Shown here in pieces: positions 36,901 through 48,600 of a stretch of 64,000 nt of DNA (positions are counted from its first letter, which is position 1; every line of letters starts with the position of its first letter). The stretch is taken from the NCBI GenBank assembly GCA_009746045.1, contig RPFO01002267.1, positions 20,001 through 84,000 on the forward strand, in the 5' to 3' direction. The translations under genes were made by a program, and so were the position numbers. Under the pieces are notes generated by a model, which saw nothing but the letters and a program-made list of their open reading frames with translations, was not told the DNA's origin and searched no databases. Source of the stretch: Mesostigma viride. Lineage: Eukaryota; Streptophyta; Mesostigmatophyceae; Mesostigmatales; Mesostigmataceae.

Positions 36901-38334
36901 GGGTGGTAAAGGGCTGAATGGGTCCCTCAACAAACCCACACCTCTAAGCTCATGTGAGCCCCCGCCCAGCACCCAGTAGTCCAACTCCTCAATTAAGAGG
37001 CAACGGAGTGGGCACCATTGTCATCACTGTCATGCCAAAGATTCCAGCCGGCCCCACAGTTGTAGCTCCGTTGATCCCGCCCATCATCCAACCCACAAGG
37101 ACATCCTACCCATGCAAACATGATGCCAGACCCCCCGTGCAAGCAGTCCTATTCATACAACCATCATGCTGTGCAAGCAATCAGCTCAAGGGCGGATGGT
37201 GTACTATCAAGACAACAAGCCATCCTGGCACCATGCAAGCAAGGATAAGTCCATAGCAGGGCAAAGCAAGGGTAGGAGGTTACTCATCTGCACACGGCTG
37301 GCTTGATGTCCACCAGCAGGCAGGACCCAACACAGCGTCAGGAGCAGGCACCAGCATTACAGATACGCGTCACTTGGGCGTCCCCAAGTCACCAGAGTCC
37401 CAGCGGCCACCATGCAGTGCTTGATGAAGTCTCCACCATTGAGTGCTTGCAGTCACCACCAACAGCACTAGTCAACCACCAGGATACTCTCCAGCGTCGC
37501 CTCCATGCACCATGTCCGCCATTGACAAGTTACCAATCCCCCACTGGCCTCAAGTCCCCAATAGGCTACTGCCAGCCACCACGCCCAATCAGCGTTGGAC
37601 CACCCCCACATGTGGGTAGTCAACACAGCGGTTGCCTGACTGGACAACCAAGACTAGCTGCTTGCGCCGGTCACGCGATGGGGAAGTGACTAAGCTGCTT
37701 TAAGGAGGCCTGGAACGGACACCAATGAGCCTGGCTCCAGAAGCTGCTTGGAAGAATGACCACATGCTGTCAACTTCCCGGACTGAACGTCAATCAGCTG
37801 CAAGAAGGAGCCAGCAACCTTCACTATGGCACTCAGAAAAACTGCCTAGTAGGCAAACCACAGACTGCCAACCTGTCAAGACAGCTGACTCTAACATGGC
37901 TACTACCAAGTGCCAGGTAGCCAGAACTCCTAAGCCTAAGGAGTGACAAGGGCCTGAGGTGGTCCAACAGCCAGCCAACTGCCCAAAAGTCAAGAGAATG
38001 GGCCTAAAAGCGCCTTGCCCAGTGTCAAAAATTCTGATCTGAGAACTATATCATATATATTCACAGATAAGAACTATGACAGCAGCCCTGGTGTCCATAC
38101 TTGCTGTCCTAGTGCACCTCCTAGGCCCAACAGGGACCATCTGCCAACAAGCAGTGGTAACCTCCTCGGAGAAGTAAATGCGTGGTCACAATGGTCTGGC
38201 GCAGGTAAGGGCCCCAACTGGCAAGTGACCCACACCCCACTTGTAAGGGACGTTGTCAAGCAAGTGGTCCACCCCTCTGGGAACATGTGTCAAAGGACAC
38301 CGTCTGGCAAGTGGGCAACCCATGCAAGAGACCC

Positions 38335-38745
38335 CTGGCAACTCATGTGATACCCTAGGGGACAACCCACTGCAGGTATCCCGATGTCCCCTGATGTGGT
38401 GGCATCTACCATGCCATGTGCCTCCATGATAGCATCTGGCAACCCTTTGGCAGACCTGGGATATCCAACTCATGTGATACCCTTTTGGGGACAACCCACT
38501 GCAGGTATCCCGATGTCCCCTGATGTGGTGGCATCTACCATGCCATGTGCCTCTATGATAGCATCTGGCAACCCCTTTGGTAGACCTGGGATATCCAACT
38601 CATGTGATACCCTTTTGGGGACAACCCACTGCAGGTATCCCGATGTCCCCTGATGTGGTGGCATCCACCATGCCATGTGCCTCCATGATAGCATCTGGCA
38701 ACCCCTTTGGCAGACCTGGGATATCCACTCCCCCGCAGAAATTTT
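38335..38745. repeat. 130-bp tandem repeat, three copies
   Basis: The unit contains GACAACCCACTGCAGGTATC and CCTGATGTGGTGGCATCTAC. Copies start at about 38361, 38490 and 38620. It is inside the LTR element interior. Confidence 0.9.
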
Positions 38746-39734
38746 CTCAGGGTAGCTAGACACAGCTGTCCAAGTATGATAGTGGAAACCCCGTACCTGC
38801 TGTTGTTCTGCCCTGGCATGTGTGATGCCGTCTGGAAATTACATTGCAGACAGCCAGGATGTCCACTCCCCCGCAAAAAATTGCTCCGGGTAACCAGACG
38901 TAGCTGCCACCAATCTGGACCACTCTGGACAACTCCTAGGGAGCTCGCCCTATCCATAGTACCATGTTGATAGTGGGAACAACTCAGATGCCGTTGTTCT
39001 CCTCCCCACCAAAACCAAACCACCATCCACGTGGGAGGAACCAAAGCTCCACCTAGAACGCCTCCGCTGTCATGTTGCTCAACAAGAAAAGGAAGAGTTT
39101 CCCCCACAACTGGAACAAATGTTTGGCGACGCGTGAATTAAGAACGTGCCACAGTCCTTAAACAGCTAGGGTAGGCTGCCCATGCACGGAAGAAAAGGAT
39201 CCTAAAAGATTGTCAAGTGCGTGCAAAAGGAACCTTGCGTGAAAAAGGCAGCCATGAATCCCTACTGTCCGCTCATCCGGAGCCACCCTCAAAAGACACG
39301 AGGTGTAACCTGAGCCACACCGTAACAATGTCGTCTAAGAAAAGCAGCACCGGGAAAAAAAAAAAACCAACCTTAGACGGCGACGGCGTCAGGCGGTCGC
39401 GGTGGTGGTCGTGCGTGCAGCCGCAACCCGGAAGCCAGGTGATAGGTGCCGTCAGCAGCAACAGTGCGTCGGCTCAGCCATAACCCGTAGCGCCATGTCA
39501 GCCTGGCCGAAAACAGAGCCGGCAGGAAAAAAAAACAGCTCCTAGCAGGATTCTGGAGCCGGACCTGCTGAGCTACTGGACCAACACTCCGCATTGCCCT
39601 GCTCGAAACGTAGCAACACTTGCGTAATGCTAATATATATTAAAAATATCATTACTTACAGCAGAGTGAAATCACTCAAACCAAAGCAAACGCCCAGCTA
39701 TAAACCTATATACAGAGCCATGTCAAAGCTCTAT

Positions 39735-41508
39735 TGTTAGCCATACCACGGTCCTTAATTTAGGACAAAGTCCTAAATTAAGGACCAATTTACTATAACT
39801 GAGGTACCGGGGGGGGGGGTCACTATATGGACCGTACCCCATGTGGACCGTACCCGGCATGATGTACCCGACCCGTGGTACCGGCACATGGTACCCGGAT
39901 TCCGTACCCGGGTACCGGGTATAATGGCGGGAAAGTAGGTACCTCGACCAAAAATATAACCGATTTTGGAGCGAAAAAGTGGGTGCGGGAATGATCTGAG
40001 GTGGATATGGCGACCTGACAATCGTGGCCGGCGTTTTCACGTGCGTTCATCATTTCGGGCGCCCAGTAGCAAAAACGAAAGGTCGTTAGTTATGCTTAAA
40101 GGCTGTGAAATTTTCTGCGCAAGTTTTTATGTGTAGCGCTGTAGCACAGCGGCACATCACAAATGGGTCGCAGATCGCCTGCTCGCGGAGGGTCGATTTT
40201 GGCACAAACATGTTAGTGTATTAGCAATGGTGGTGCGAATCAAGCCAGGAAATTTTTGTGGACGATTTTGATAATAGTCTGGAGTTTAGAAACGGAGTAT
40301 TTGACATGGGAGCGCCTGGGCTGTGATATTCTTGCCCGATTTCCATTGTCGACCATGTTTTAGGGACGTTCAGGCTGGGCAGCGAGCGCACCTTATAGGT
40401 CTTCACTTTCGGTATTTCTTGGACCTAGAATGCATCACAAGCGTGGTTTATATCATTTTCGAACCGGTTGGCCAGCTTTGGTGCGCTCAGCTCTCGGAAA
40501 GCTGACCTCGCTGCGGATTTCAGCGACTTTTTTGCAACCATCTGGAATGAGGCGACGTAAGTAGCAGGTACGTGCCGGGGTGCCCTAGATCATGAGTGTA
40601 ACTGGCAACGCTGTCGTGGTGTTTTGAGTCAGCCAGCTATGCCTAAAAAGAGGGGACGCTCTCTGTGCACATAACTGTCACACATAGTTGGTTTACGTCA
40701 TACAATTTTTTACGTCTCTATCTTCGTCGTCCGCTGCAGCTAAAACACACATGCGTAAGAGCAGTTTTACTCATGTGTTAGTTATAAACCATGGTCCTAT
40801 GGCCTGCAGTCGTTCAGGGTGTTCTCAGACAGTATATACAGTATGGTTTACGTGTTACATGCACCCTGAATTCACTCACAAAGCGTTGCATGTTAGCACA
40901 ACGTTGTTCTGTAACTTGATTTGGCTGCATTCATGTGTTAGTTGCAATGCAAATGCAATGTTTTTTCATCGCTGGGTGGTGGCCAGCATGTCCGTGATGT
41001 CAAAGAAGGTTTGGCATATGCTTAGAGAAAGTTTACCGCAAGGGGTGGGCCATGTTCAAGCCGGGCAACCTCAGCAACCATGCAACCGTATATTGCATTA
41101 CCTGCACCATCTGTGACACCGTTAAGCACGCGTATATATAGAGGCAGCCACAGCAGGGTATGGCCTTGTTATACGCTGCCCCGCCATCCCAAGGCCTCGT
41201 AGGGTCCCCTAGCGCTTGTAAGATGCTCAAGGGACCGTGTGGATAGCATGGTCATGCGTTGACACTAATTGGTCCTATTGGTCCTAAATTCTGATTTTGA
41301 CCAAATTCGCGGTTTGAGGCCTGCCATGGGCCAGGGTCCATTCAGGCACTAAATGTAATTATTTGAACCCAGGTTTTTGTCCAAAATTCAAAAAGTGTGT
41401 TATCTGTCAGTGGTAAAAATGCCAGGGTCGAAATTTGATGTTTGCACATATATTTTTTAATTCAAACTGGTCCTAAAATAAGGACTTTTCTTGGTAACAT
41501 GGACACTA
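39735..41508. mobile_element. Possible diverged relative of the TTAA-site hairpin elements
   Basis: A perfect 17-bp-stem hairpin (GGTCCTTAATTTAGGAC, loop AAA) lies at the left, and a GTCCT/AGGAC hairpin at ~41470 on the right. They are ~1.74 kb apart, like the hairpins of the two TTAA elements. Terminal repeats are weak (TGTTAGCC against TGTTACCA) and no TTAA was seen. Inside, 39820-39930 is rich in GTACCCGG-type palindromes. Confidence 0.3.
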
Positions 41509-41615
41509 TACTACGATAAGACCAATGGAAACGCCTAACGGAGGAACCTAATAGCCCTGCTGCACCGCAAAATCAGCCCGCGTACGGCGGAGCATGATGT
41601 CAGCCATGGCCCGAG

Positions 41616-42789
41616 TCAGCGCCACCGACAAGCGCCATGACGCCAATATGACGTCCAGGTCCGCGCCGACCATGGGGCCCGCTGGCCCTCCAGGTCCAGC
41701 CGGTCCTCCCGGAGCCGGCAACACTCCTTGAAGAAGGCGGAGGTCAGGGGCCCCATGGCCCCAAACTCCTCCAGGACAAAGGGCACCACACGATGGTGCC
41801 CGACGTCGCCGTAGGCCAGGAGCTTGGCCCGCTCCGCCCGGTCCGCCGTGTAACCTGCCGTGAGGGAGGCCCCAGCCACGTGGCTAAGAGCCAAGGGCCG
41901 CGCCACCGAAACGTCAATAAGCAGATGCCGGCCACCCCCCTCAAAGTCCAGCACCACGATGTCAGGCCGGTGGTTGGGGGAATAGAAGGCAGCGCCATCC
42001 GCATCCTCGGACCGGATGTTCGCGTGGGGGAAAACCGACCGAATCATGGCGAGCACCACCGTCAGGAGGACAGTGTGCAAATACAAATATACCAATTCTG
42101 ATTCTGTTGGCCCCCCATGCAGGCAAGGTAGTGAGTCCCCGTGGGATCCAGCGGCTGCCCATGTGCAGCTACCACAAGGCCGCCCGGCCGGAACAAGAGG
42201 CTGCGGGGCAAATAGCTGGTGCCGGAGCGCCACCGAGTAGTGGCTGGGAGCCAAGGCGAATGGGGGGGCCATGGGAAGAGCACGAAGGTACGCCGAGCCC
42301 ACACTCCGCAAGGAAAGCGAGAACAGCCACGCACGTCCCTGGGCGTTGAGGTCCGCGAAAAGAGCAATCCAATCAGCCGTGTGCAGAATACCCGCGTAGG
42401 TTTTCTGGTGTTTATCGATGACGCGAGCAGGGAATGCGGCGGGAGATTGAACGGAGGCGACCGAGGGAGTGCCGCGAGGGAGGTGGCGCTGTACCGCCTG
42501 AGCGGCACGGACGGGAGAACAGGCCTGCTGGATCTCAGCATAGGCCTGCCTCCTGGATGGCGGTGACGAAGGGCAAAGGGCTGCTGGGGTCCAGGAGGTC
42601 AGGCGCTGCCGTTGCCAAAAGGGGCAGAAGCCGGCAGCTTTCCGCCCACGACTGAGCGACGGAGCCCAAAAAGGCTGCTGGGGCCAGCCGGGCGGCACGA
42701 GTCAGACCGCAGCCACCCATCCGTGCAGGCAGGGAGGCAATGCGAATAGCATGTGGCGGGAGGTCGGGGCCCGGGACCAGCTGCGCCAA
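41616..42789 (-). pseudogene. C-terminal part of an RT-associated protein with PD...D nuclease-like motif (LINE D)
   Basis: In the minus frames, SLPARMGGCGLTRAARLAPA near the start is the conserved segment found after the RT in several LINE-like elements. The main open frame (41616-42698) goes on to NHRPDIVVLDFEGGGRHLLI, then DVSVARPLALSHVAGAS, ERAKLLAYGDVGHHRVVPFV and FGAMGPLTSAFFKECCRLR. A PD pair followed some 15 residues later by LIDVSV resembles the PD-(D/E)XK nuclease fold carried at the C-terminus of R2-type LINEs, though the catalytic Lys is not evident. The two parts overlap in different frames and the RT itself is absent. The fragment is nested in the LTR element. The assignment to R2-like is tentative. 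Confidence 0.55.
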
Positions 42790-43429
42790 GGCCGACTGGA
42801 TGCGCTCGTCGTGGCCCTCGGCGGCCAGCCGGACCTGAGACGGAAGAGCGCCCCGGAGCCAGTGAACGACGCGAGGGTGAGCGCAAAACCACAGAAGCAG
42901 ACCCTTGGTCTGCGAATCATGAAGGCGCTAATATATAAAGATGTTTGGAGCTAGGCGGAGACTGCGGCGTCAGCAGCCACGACAGACAGGGCGGTGGTCG
43001 GACTTCAGCACGATGCGGCCAGCCAGCCGACAGCCCGTAAGTAAGGACGCCTGTCTATGAAATATTGCACGAATCCAAATAGTTGACGTCTGGGAGTAGA
43101 TGAAAAAACCCTTTCATCACCGGTAGTCGCTGCGGAGCTGCTAAAGATGTGGTAGCATCTTCAACTCTCTTACTTGATTCCGGTGGTTGTGTCTCCGGGT
43201 TACTCATCACTCCATGGGTCGCGCATGCCGGACTGGGGAGACATTAGAGACTTGTGAGCTCAAAGCAGCTCTCAGAGCAAGACTGTCACATAAGGATGAG
43301 TCACACTCTAAAAACTGTCCAAACAAACAGCATAACGTACCCTCTCTGGGTCGGGCATGAATTCCATTGTTAACCGTGAACTAATACTATCAGGACAACC
43401 AACACCTAGGTAGAAACCTCCGATACCAA

Positions 43430-44133
43430 TGTAACGACTAAAAATGTTGTGTTTGCAACAGTCTCAGTTTCAACATTGATGTGAAAAGATCTTTATACCT
43501 GGGTTGGAGTCGCGACAGATAACTTCACGTCCGAGAGAAGCAATGAAGATGAATCTTCAACAGTTAAGGGAATGAGTCCCCACCCTTGTTAGACACAACA
43601 GACAATGTTATATCCAAGTCGACTATCTGTTGAAGTTATAGTTGACTTTTAGCGAGGGTTGTTTGGTTGATGAAACAAGGAATCCCTTGAATTACACCAT
43701 AGCTTCAGCTTTCTTACACGCACACATGCACGGCCGCCACAAACAGGATAAAAGTCATCGTGCACGCAGAGTCGGCTCAACCCTAACCCGGAAGGACCAA
43801 TCAAAAGTGAGAATCACTCAAGATAAGATCTTAGCCTCCGAATCCTCAACACAACACAAGGCCAGCACATACGGAATCTCCATGACCTGGAACCAGATCC
43901 ACCAGGTACAACGGTATTAAAGAGAATCTATGACTGACTGAACAAAACCATGCAAAGTACCCTACGTGGATCAGGCCACGACCAATGAGGGTAGAACAAT
44001 AAATTCGACAGATCTCAGCAGGCCCAATATCCATCAGACGTCGAAGCCTCCTAACTTCCCAAATAATTGTTCTAAAGAACTCATAATAAGATCAACAGTA
44101 GGGAAACTTTGGATGTAACATTTGGTTGTTACA
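43430..44133 (-). repeat. 5' LTR (minus-strand element)
   Basis: 704 bp, nearly identical to 33218-33919. The primer-binding site lies immediately inside at 43417-43428 (minus strand). Confidence 0.9.
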
Positions 44134-44138
44134 CGCAT

Positions 44139-45423
44139 GCGCGCCAGCCTCGATCCCCACCTAGGTGAGTCCCAGATGGGCTTCCGTGTTGGTCGCAATT
44201 GTGTTATGGTCACTATTACCGCGCGCCGCCTGATCGAGGAAGTGGGCCGCCTGGCCCCCGGCCTCTTGCCATTGCTATTGATCTTCGTGGATTACACCAA
44301 GGCATTCGATACGGTTATATGGGACGCCCTGTGGGTGGTCCTTCACCTGTTCCGTGTCCCATCGTACATCGTTGAGATCATCCGCCAGTTCTATGAAGGG
44401 TCCCAAGCCCAGGTCCGTACCGCCGACGGCGTCACTCCGGACGGCGTTCCCCCTGCACACCGGGGTGTGGCAGGGCTGTGTGCTCTCCCCATATCTATTC
44501 ATCATTATGGTGGACTATATATTATGCGGCGTGCACAAGCCCGCTTCGCCCGGGTGGAGGGGCGCCCGCCGGGGATCGAGGTCACGGAGTACGCCAGCTA
44601 CGGCGGGGTTGACCCACCCTACCGCCTGAGCGATCTGATCTACGCTGATGACACGACACTCGTGGAAACCCCGGAGTCAGCCCAACTGTGGCTAGACAGC
44701 TTATCACTGGAAGCGCGGGCGGTGGGGCTTATGATCAGCAAGAAAACGGAGGTCATGGCCATCGGCTTCCCTGCTGGGATAGCCCCACCCACCCTCCTCT
44801 TGCTGGACGGCAGCCCCGTCCCCCCGGCGACTCGCTTCAAGCTCCTTGGCAGCTGGCATCCCTCCACGGCCGACGACATCAACACCCGCATTGGCCAGGC
44901 CTGGGCGGCCCTCCGCCGCCTCGACAGGTTCTGGACCTGTCGCTACCTGAGTGAGCGACGCAAGCGCATTCTGTTCAAGGCCCTTGTCCTCAGCATCCTC
45001 CTTTATGGCTGCGAGGCGTGGACCCTGGACCAGGCGCTGAGCCAGCAGCTTGACAGCACCGTCACTCGAATGCTCCGTCATATCCTCGGCGTCCGCTACC
45101 AAGAACGCCGCACCCGGGCTGAGCTTTACTGCGAGCTCCCTCTTGTCACCCATACCATCCGACACCGCCGCCTCCTCTTTGCCGGCCATCTTGCCCGCAC
45201 AGACCAGGTGAATACCGATGTGGGCCCTGCCGGGGGGCTTAAGACGGGCCAACCAGGTAGACACCTCCTCCTATGGCAGGGTCCCCTTGTCCCATCGCAA
45301 CCCACTGGCAAACTTGCGCGCGCCGGGCACCGGCGCGGCGCGACCCGGACCTATGTGACACAACTGCTTGAAGATGCAGGGCTTATAGCCGCTACACTAC
45401 CGCCTCGTCTGCCATTACAGTAG
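44139..45423 (+). pseudogene. LINE C reverse transcriptase and C-terminal region
   Basis: Starts RASLDPHLGESQMGFRVGRN, then block A LIFVDYTKAFDTVIWDALWV. Block B (GVWQGCVLSPYLFIIMVDYI) is read in another frame between ~44445 and ~44525, so two compensating base shifts are present. Block C YADDTTLVE lies at ~44641. The thumb has LVLSILLYGCEAWTLDQALS and RRLLFAGHLARTDQVN. It ends TLPPRLPLQ and a stop at 45423. The order and spacing match LINE B RT, but identity is only moderate, so this is a separate family. Confidence 0.85.
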
Positions 45424-45670
45424 AGGACAGCTCGGATGAGGATTACATCCCCATCTAGTAGTGCTTAACGGTTGGGGGATGATGCAGACGATATTTGTTT
45501 AAACTTTTGTGTAATTATTTTTCTAATGAGATTAGCATAGTACTCCGTGGCATGCCTTTGCGCATGACACGCAAGTACTTACTTACTACTTACTTACAAA
45601 AATTTTGTCCATAACACAGTGCATGCAGAATGTATCGTACATGCCAAACCGATGACCTTGACCTGCCCCA

Positions 45671-48600
45671 TCAAGCATGGAGATCCTTCATCAGCGAGTA
45701 CACGTGAGGTGGGTCATTCCCAGCAAAACAAAACACGCGGAACTTGCTCAGCATGGCGCGTCGGTCCCCTGGCGCCATTTCTACAAAGCCACCCTTTTCC
45801 CAGAAACCTTTTGCTTCCTTTATACTTGGCACATAAATGGTACGGACACAACGCGCCCGCAGCAAGGTATCCAAGCAGTGCAACAGAACCCTGCCATGTC
45901 CCTGGAGTACTGGCCGCGACGCAAACAAGGGGACTTCAGCCAGCTCCCGCCCATAGGTACGGAAGGCAGCAGCCGCCACCACGACACCCTTCTGGTCCGC
46001 CAGAACCAACAGGTGAGTGTTCCGGAACACAAACCGGCCAGGTACTTTAACCCCCTTCTGCTTTGCCTTCATGTCGTGATTCTCGACCAACAGCGGGACC
46101 AGGTTGCGGCTAACGGAATACCACTTGTCCTTCATATTAGCTTCAAACGCTGCATACAGCAGCTTGGCACCCCGGTTGAGTGCGTCATCGGTAGCCTGAA
46201 TCACACGCCCCTTGGTCAGCCCCCCTTCCAGCAGCTTCACTGTGTAGCCAGGGGACACGCTCCCCAAGGTCCCTGCTCCCAGCCCGCCAACTGCCCTTCC
46301 CCAGTCCCTCACTGGCAATGGGCCCAATGCTACCACCCGGCCCAACTCACCACGCAGCTCCTTGCACATTGCCGAGCACAGCCATACACCGTCCACGCTA
46401 CTTGTGCTGCCCTGCCGGCCCTGGCAGCCTGCGTGGTAGTTGCGCTGGCACACGCCACACGCGCGGCCCAACGGCTCCTCCCCCGCCAGCCCATCAGCGT
46501 CCTCCTCATCCTCGCTGTCATCGTCGGCCCTGGCGGTCCCTGGCAGGCGCTTGATGCTAGCAACGCATGGCTTGCCACAATCGCCACACGCGAGCGCCCG
46601 GGGCTCCACGTTGCTGGCGCCGTACGCCGCCTCCCCGCGCAGGTCTCGGGGCCATGCTGCCTTACGGGCCACTTGCACACGGCTGTCGTGTTGGCCCTGT
46701 GGTGTTTGAAAAGGAAGGGTAACATTAGGAATATCGGGGGCAGCAGGGGGGCAGTTCCCCCCCGGGATATGGCCCCCAGGACCCGCAGGACCCGCAAGCC
46801 CATCCGAGGAGGGCTTGCCCTTCTCGCGATTGCCCTTATCACGCGTATCCTTCTCACGTTGGCCGCCCGGTGGGGGACCTTCCCTGCGTGTGTTCTGCGG
46901 GACAGGGCACACGGTTGGCGGCGCCTGGCTGGGCGTGGGCTCATCGTTCGCATGGGCACCAGGATCATGGTTGGGTTGATAAGTTGCCGGAGATTTTCCT
47001 TTGTCCACGATGCAGCGCCCAAGTTCGGCGTGCGGGTTGGGCAGGGACGTGCCAGTGCTTGCTGCAGCGTTTGAAGCAACTTCAACGGCAGCATCCTTAC
47101 CACCGCTTAAAACAGCTGGAGGCAGTGGAGCCGTCCAAAGCAGTTCACCTGACGAGTTGCGCTTGTACAACCGTAGTTCGTACATCGAGTCACGACCGGG
47201 CGTGAAACGGAAATAATGACATGGGCCGACCTTAACTCGTCGTCTGTCCCAAAGTTCTCAGTCCTAATAATAGGACTGAGTTGGCCTTTTTCAACCGTGT
47301 GTAGTGACTAGGTAGGGGGTCCATCCAAGATGCTTAGATGTGGGTCTATGGAGTATTTGATGTCCTCTTGCTGGCAAAAATACTACATCAGTGAAAACTT
47401 GACCCAAACTCCTAAAAATTACATGGATGTATGGCACCGTCGGCGAATTTGCATTTTTGTGTGGAAGCATGAGTGGCAAAAATTGAATAAATTCCATATG
47501 CATGTTTAAAAAATACAGGCATGTAAACAATATAGTTCTTGACCTGTGGCAAAAAACTGGACTCAATTTGGCCACTGGCACTGCCTGAAACACGCCAAAT
47601 ACTGCCAGTCCTATACATAGGACTGGGCCATGCTAGCAATTTGCAAGCATGTAAGTGCGGTCATACTACATAGAAGCGTGGCCACAAACCATGTCAATCA
47701 GCCCATTTCCCTTCAGGCATAATAGGAAAACATACTTGCATCATCATATTGCAGTTATATTGTACCTTAGTATGTGTGAAAGCCTATGCATACATGTAGG
47801 GAATGCGTATGGATACGTAGCTACAAAGGGATGTATTATAAGTAATAACCACCGATGTAATGGGTAGGTTAGTCACATTTAATTGTTCTTTACAAGAATG
47901 GACATGGATAAAACTGTATTACCTTGCCATGACATGGCCAAGATACCTGCTGGCACATGATGACAGTGGTTTATCACCAAGATTTTTCACTCACCCGTAT
48001 AAGCTTGACAGTACCCTTGACGCAGTCCATGACCACACAATCATGCAGTATGAACATAGCAAGAGAATAACTAACATCTATGAAAGTGTTTTAACCCATT
48101 CAGCACCTAAAACCTTGTACAGCCACGCTACGGTAAGGCAAGTGCCTGGTAAGATCATCTAAAAAGATGGTTTTAGAGAGGGGCAGGCAACGGTCAAGAA
48201 AGAGCAGCAAGACTCAAAACTGACAGCGCATCGCAAGCTTAAACTCATGTAAGAATACCAAGAAACGATGAAGCAGCGATATTCCAGCTTTACCTGGCAC
48301 GGCTGGCGTTACCTTGGCCCAGGCGGTGCCTGCAAAAGTGGCACTTTGCGGCACACAAACCATGACGTGACAGAGTGGTCGAAATCATCAAATCTTTACT
48401 GCCACTAGACTTAATCTACGACAATACATGATAAAGGGTAGAAAGAAACCTATAAACCCTCCGATTCGACCCGGGAATCAATTGTAGTAATCCATTCCGT
48501 CGACCTGCCTAATCGCAGATTTTTCCAGCAAGAACAGTGCCGACACCCAGTAAATCGCATCCCCGCGAGGTTAAAATACACTTGTATCATCTTTAGGACA

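Larger units (their letters stand above)
33218..44133 (-). mobile_element. LTR retrotransposon (copia-type by primer site), 10.9 kb
   Basis: Two direct LTRs of ~700 bp begin TGTAAC and end GTTACA. CGCAT flanks the element (33213-33217 and 44134-44138), a 5-bp target duplication inside LINE C. On the minus strand the LTR at 43430-44133 is followed at once by TGGTATCGGAGG, a near match to the initiator-Met primer site of plant copia elements. The other LTR is preceded by GAGGGGGAGATA, a polypurine tract. The LTRs look ~97% identical, so the insertion is fairly recent. I recognise no gag or pol in the 9.5-kb interior, which holds tandem repeats and a nested LINE fragment, so it resembles a large non-coding derivative. 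Confidence 0.87.
32153..45597 (+). mobile_element. LINE family C, 5'-truncated, split by an LTR element
   Basis: Own sequence is 32153-33217 and 44134-45597. AAAAATTTT flanks it at 32144-32152 and 45598-45606, a 9-bp target-site duplication. It encodes the linker before RT, the RT itself and a C-terminal region, then a ~175-bp 3' UTR ending in an ACTT-repeat tail. The same 3' end recurs at 63597-63804. The insertion ends 74 bp from the stop codon of the convergent PHD-GNAT gene. Confidence 0.87.

Noticed and set aside
45677-47074. 465-residue plus-strand open frame
   Set aside because: It is antisense to the PHD-GNAT gene and has no recognisable domain. GC-rich coding DNA often leaves the opposite strand open.
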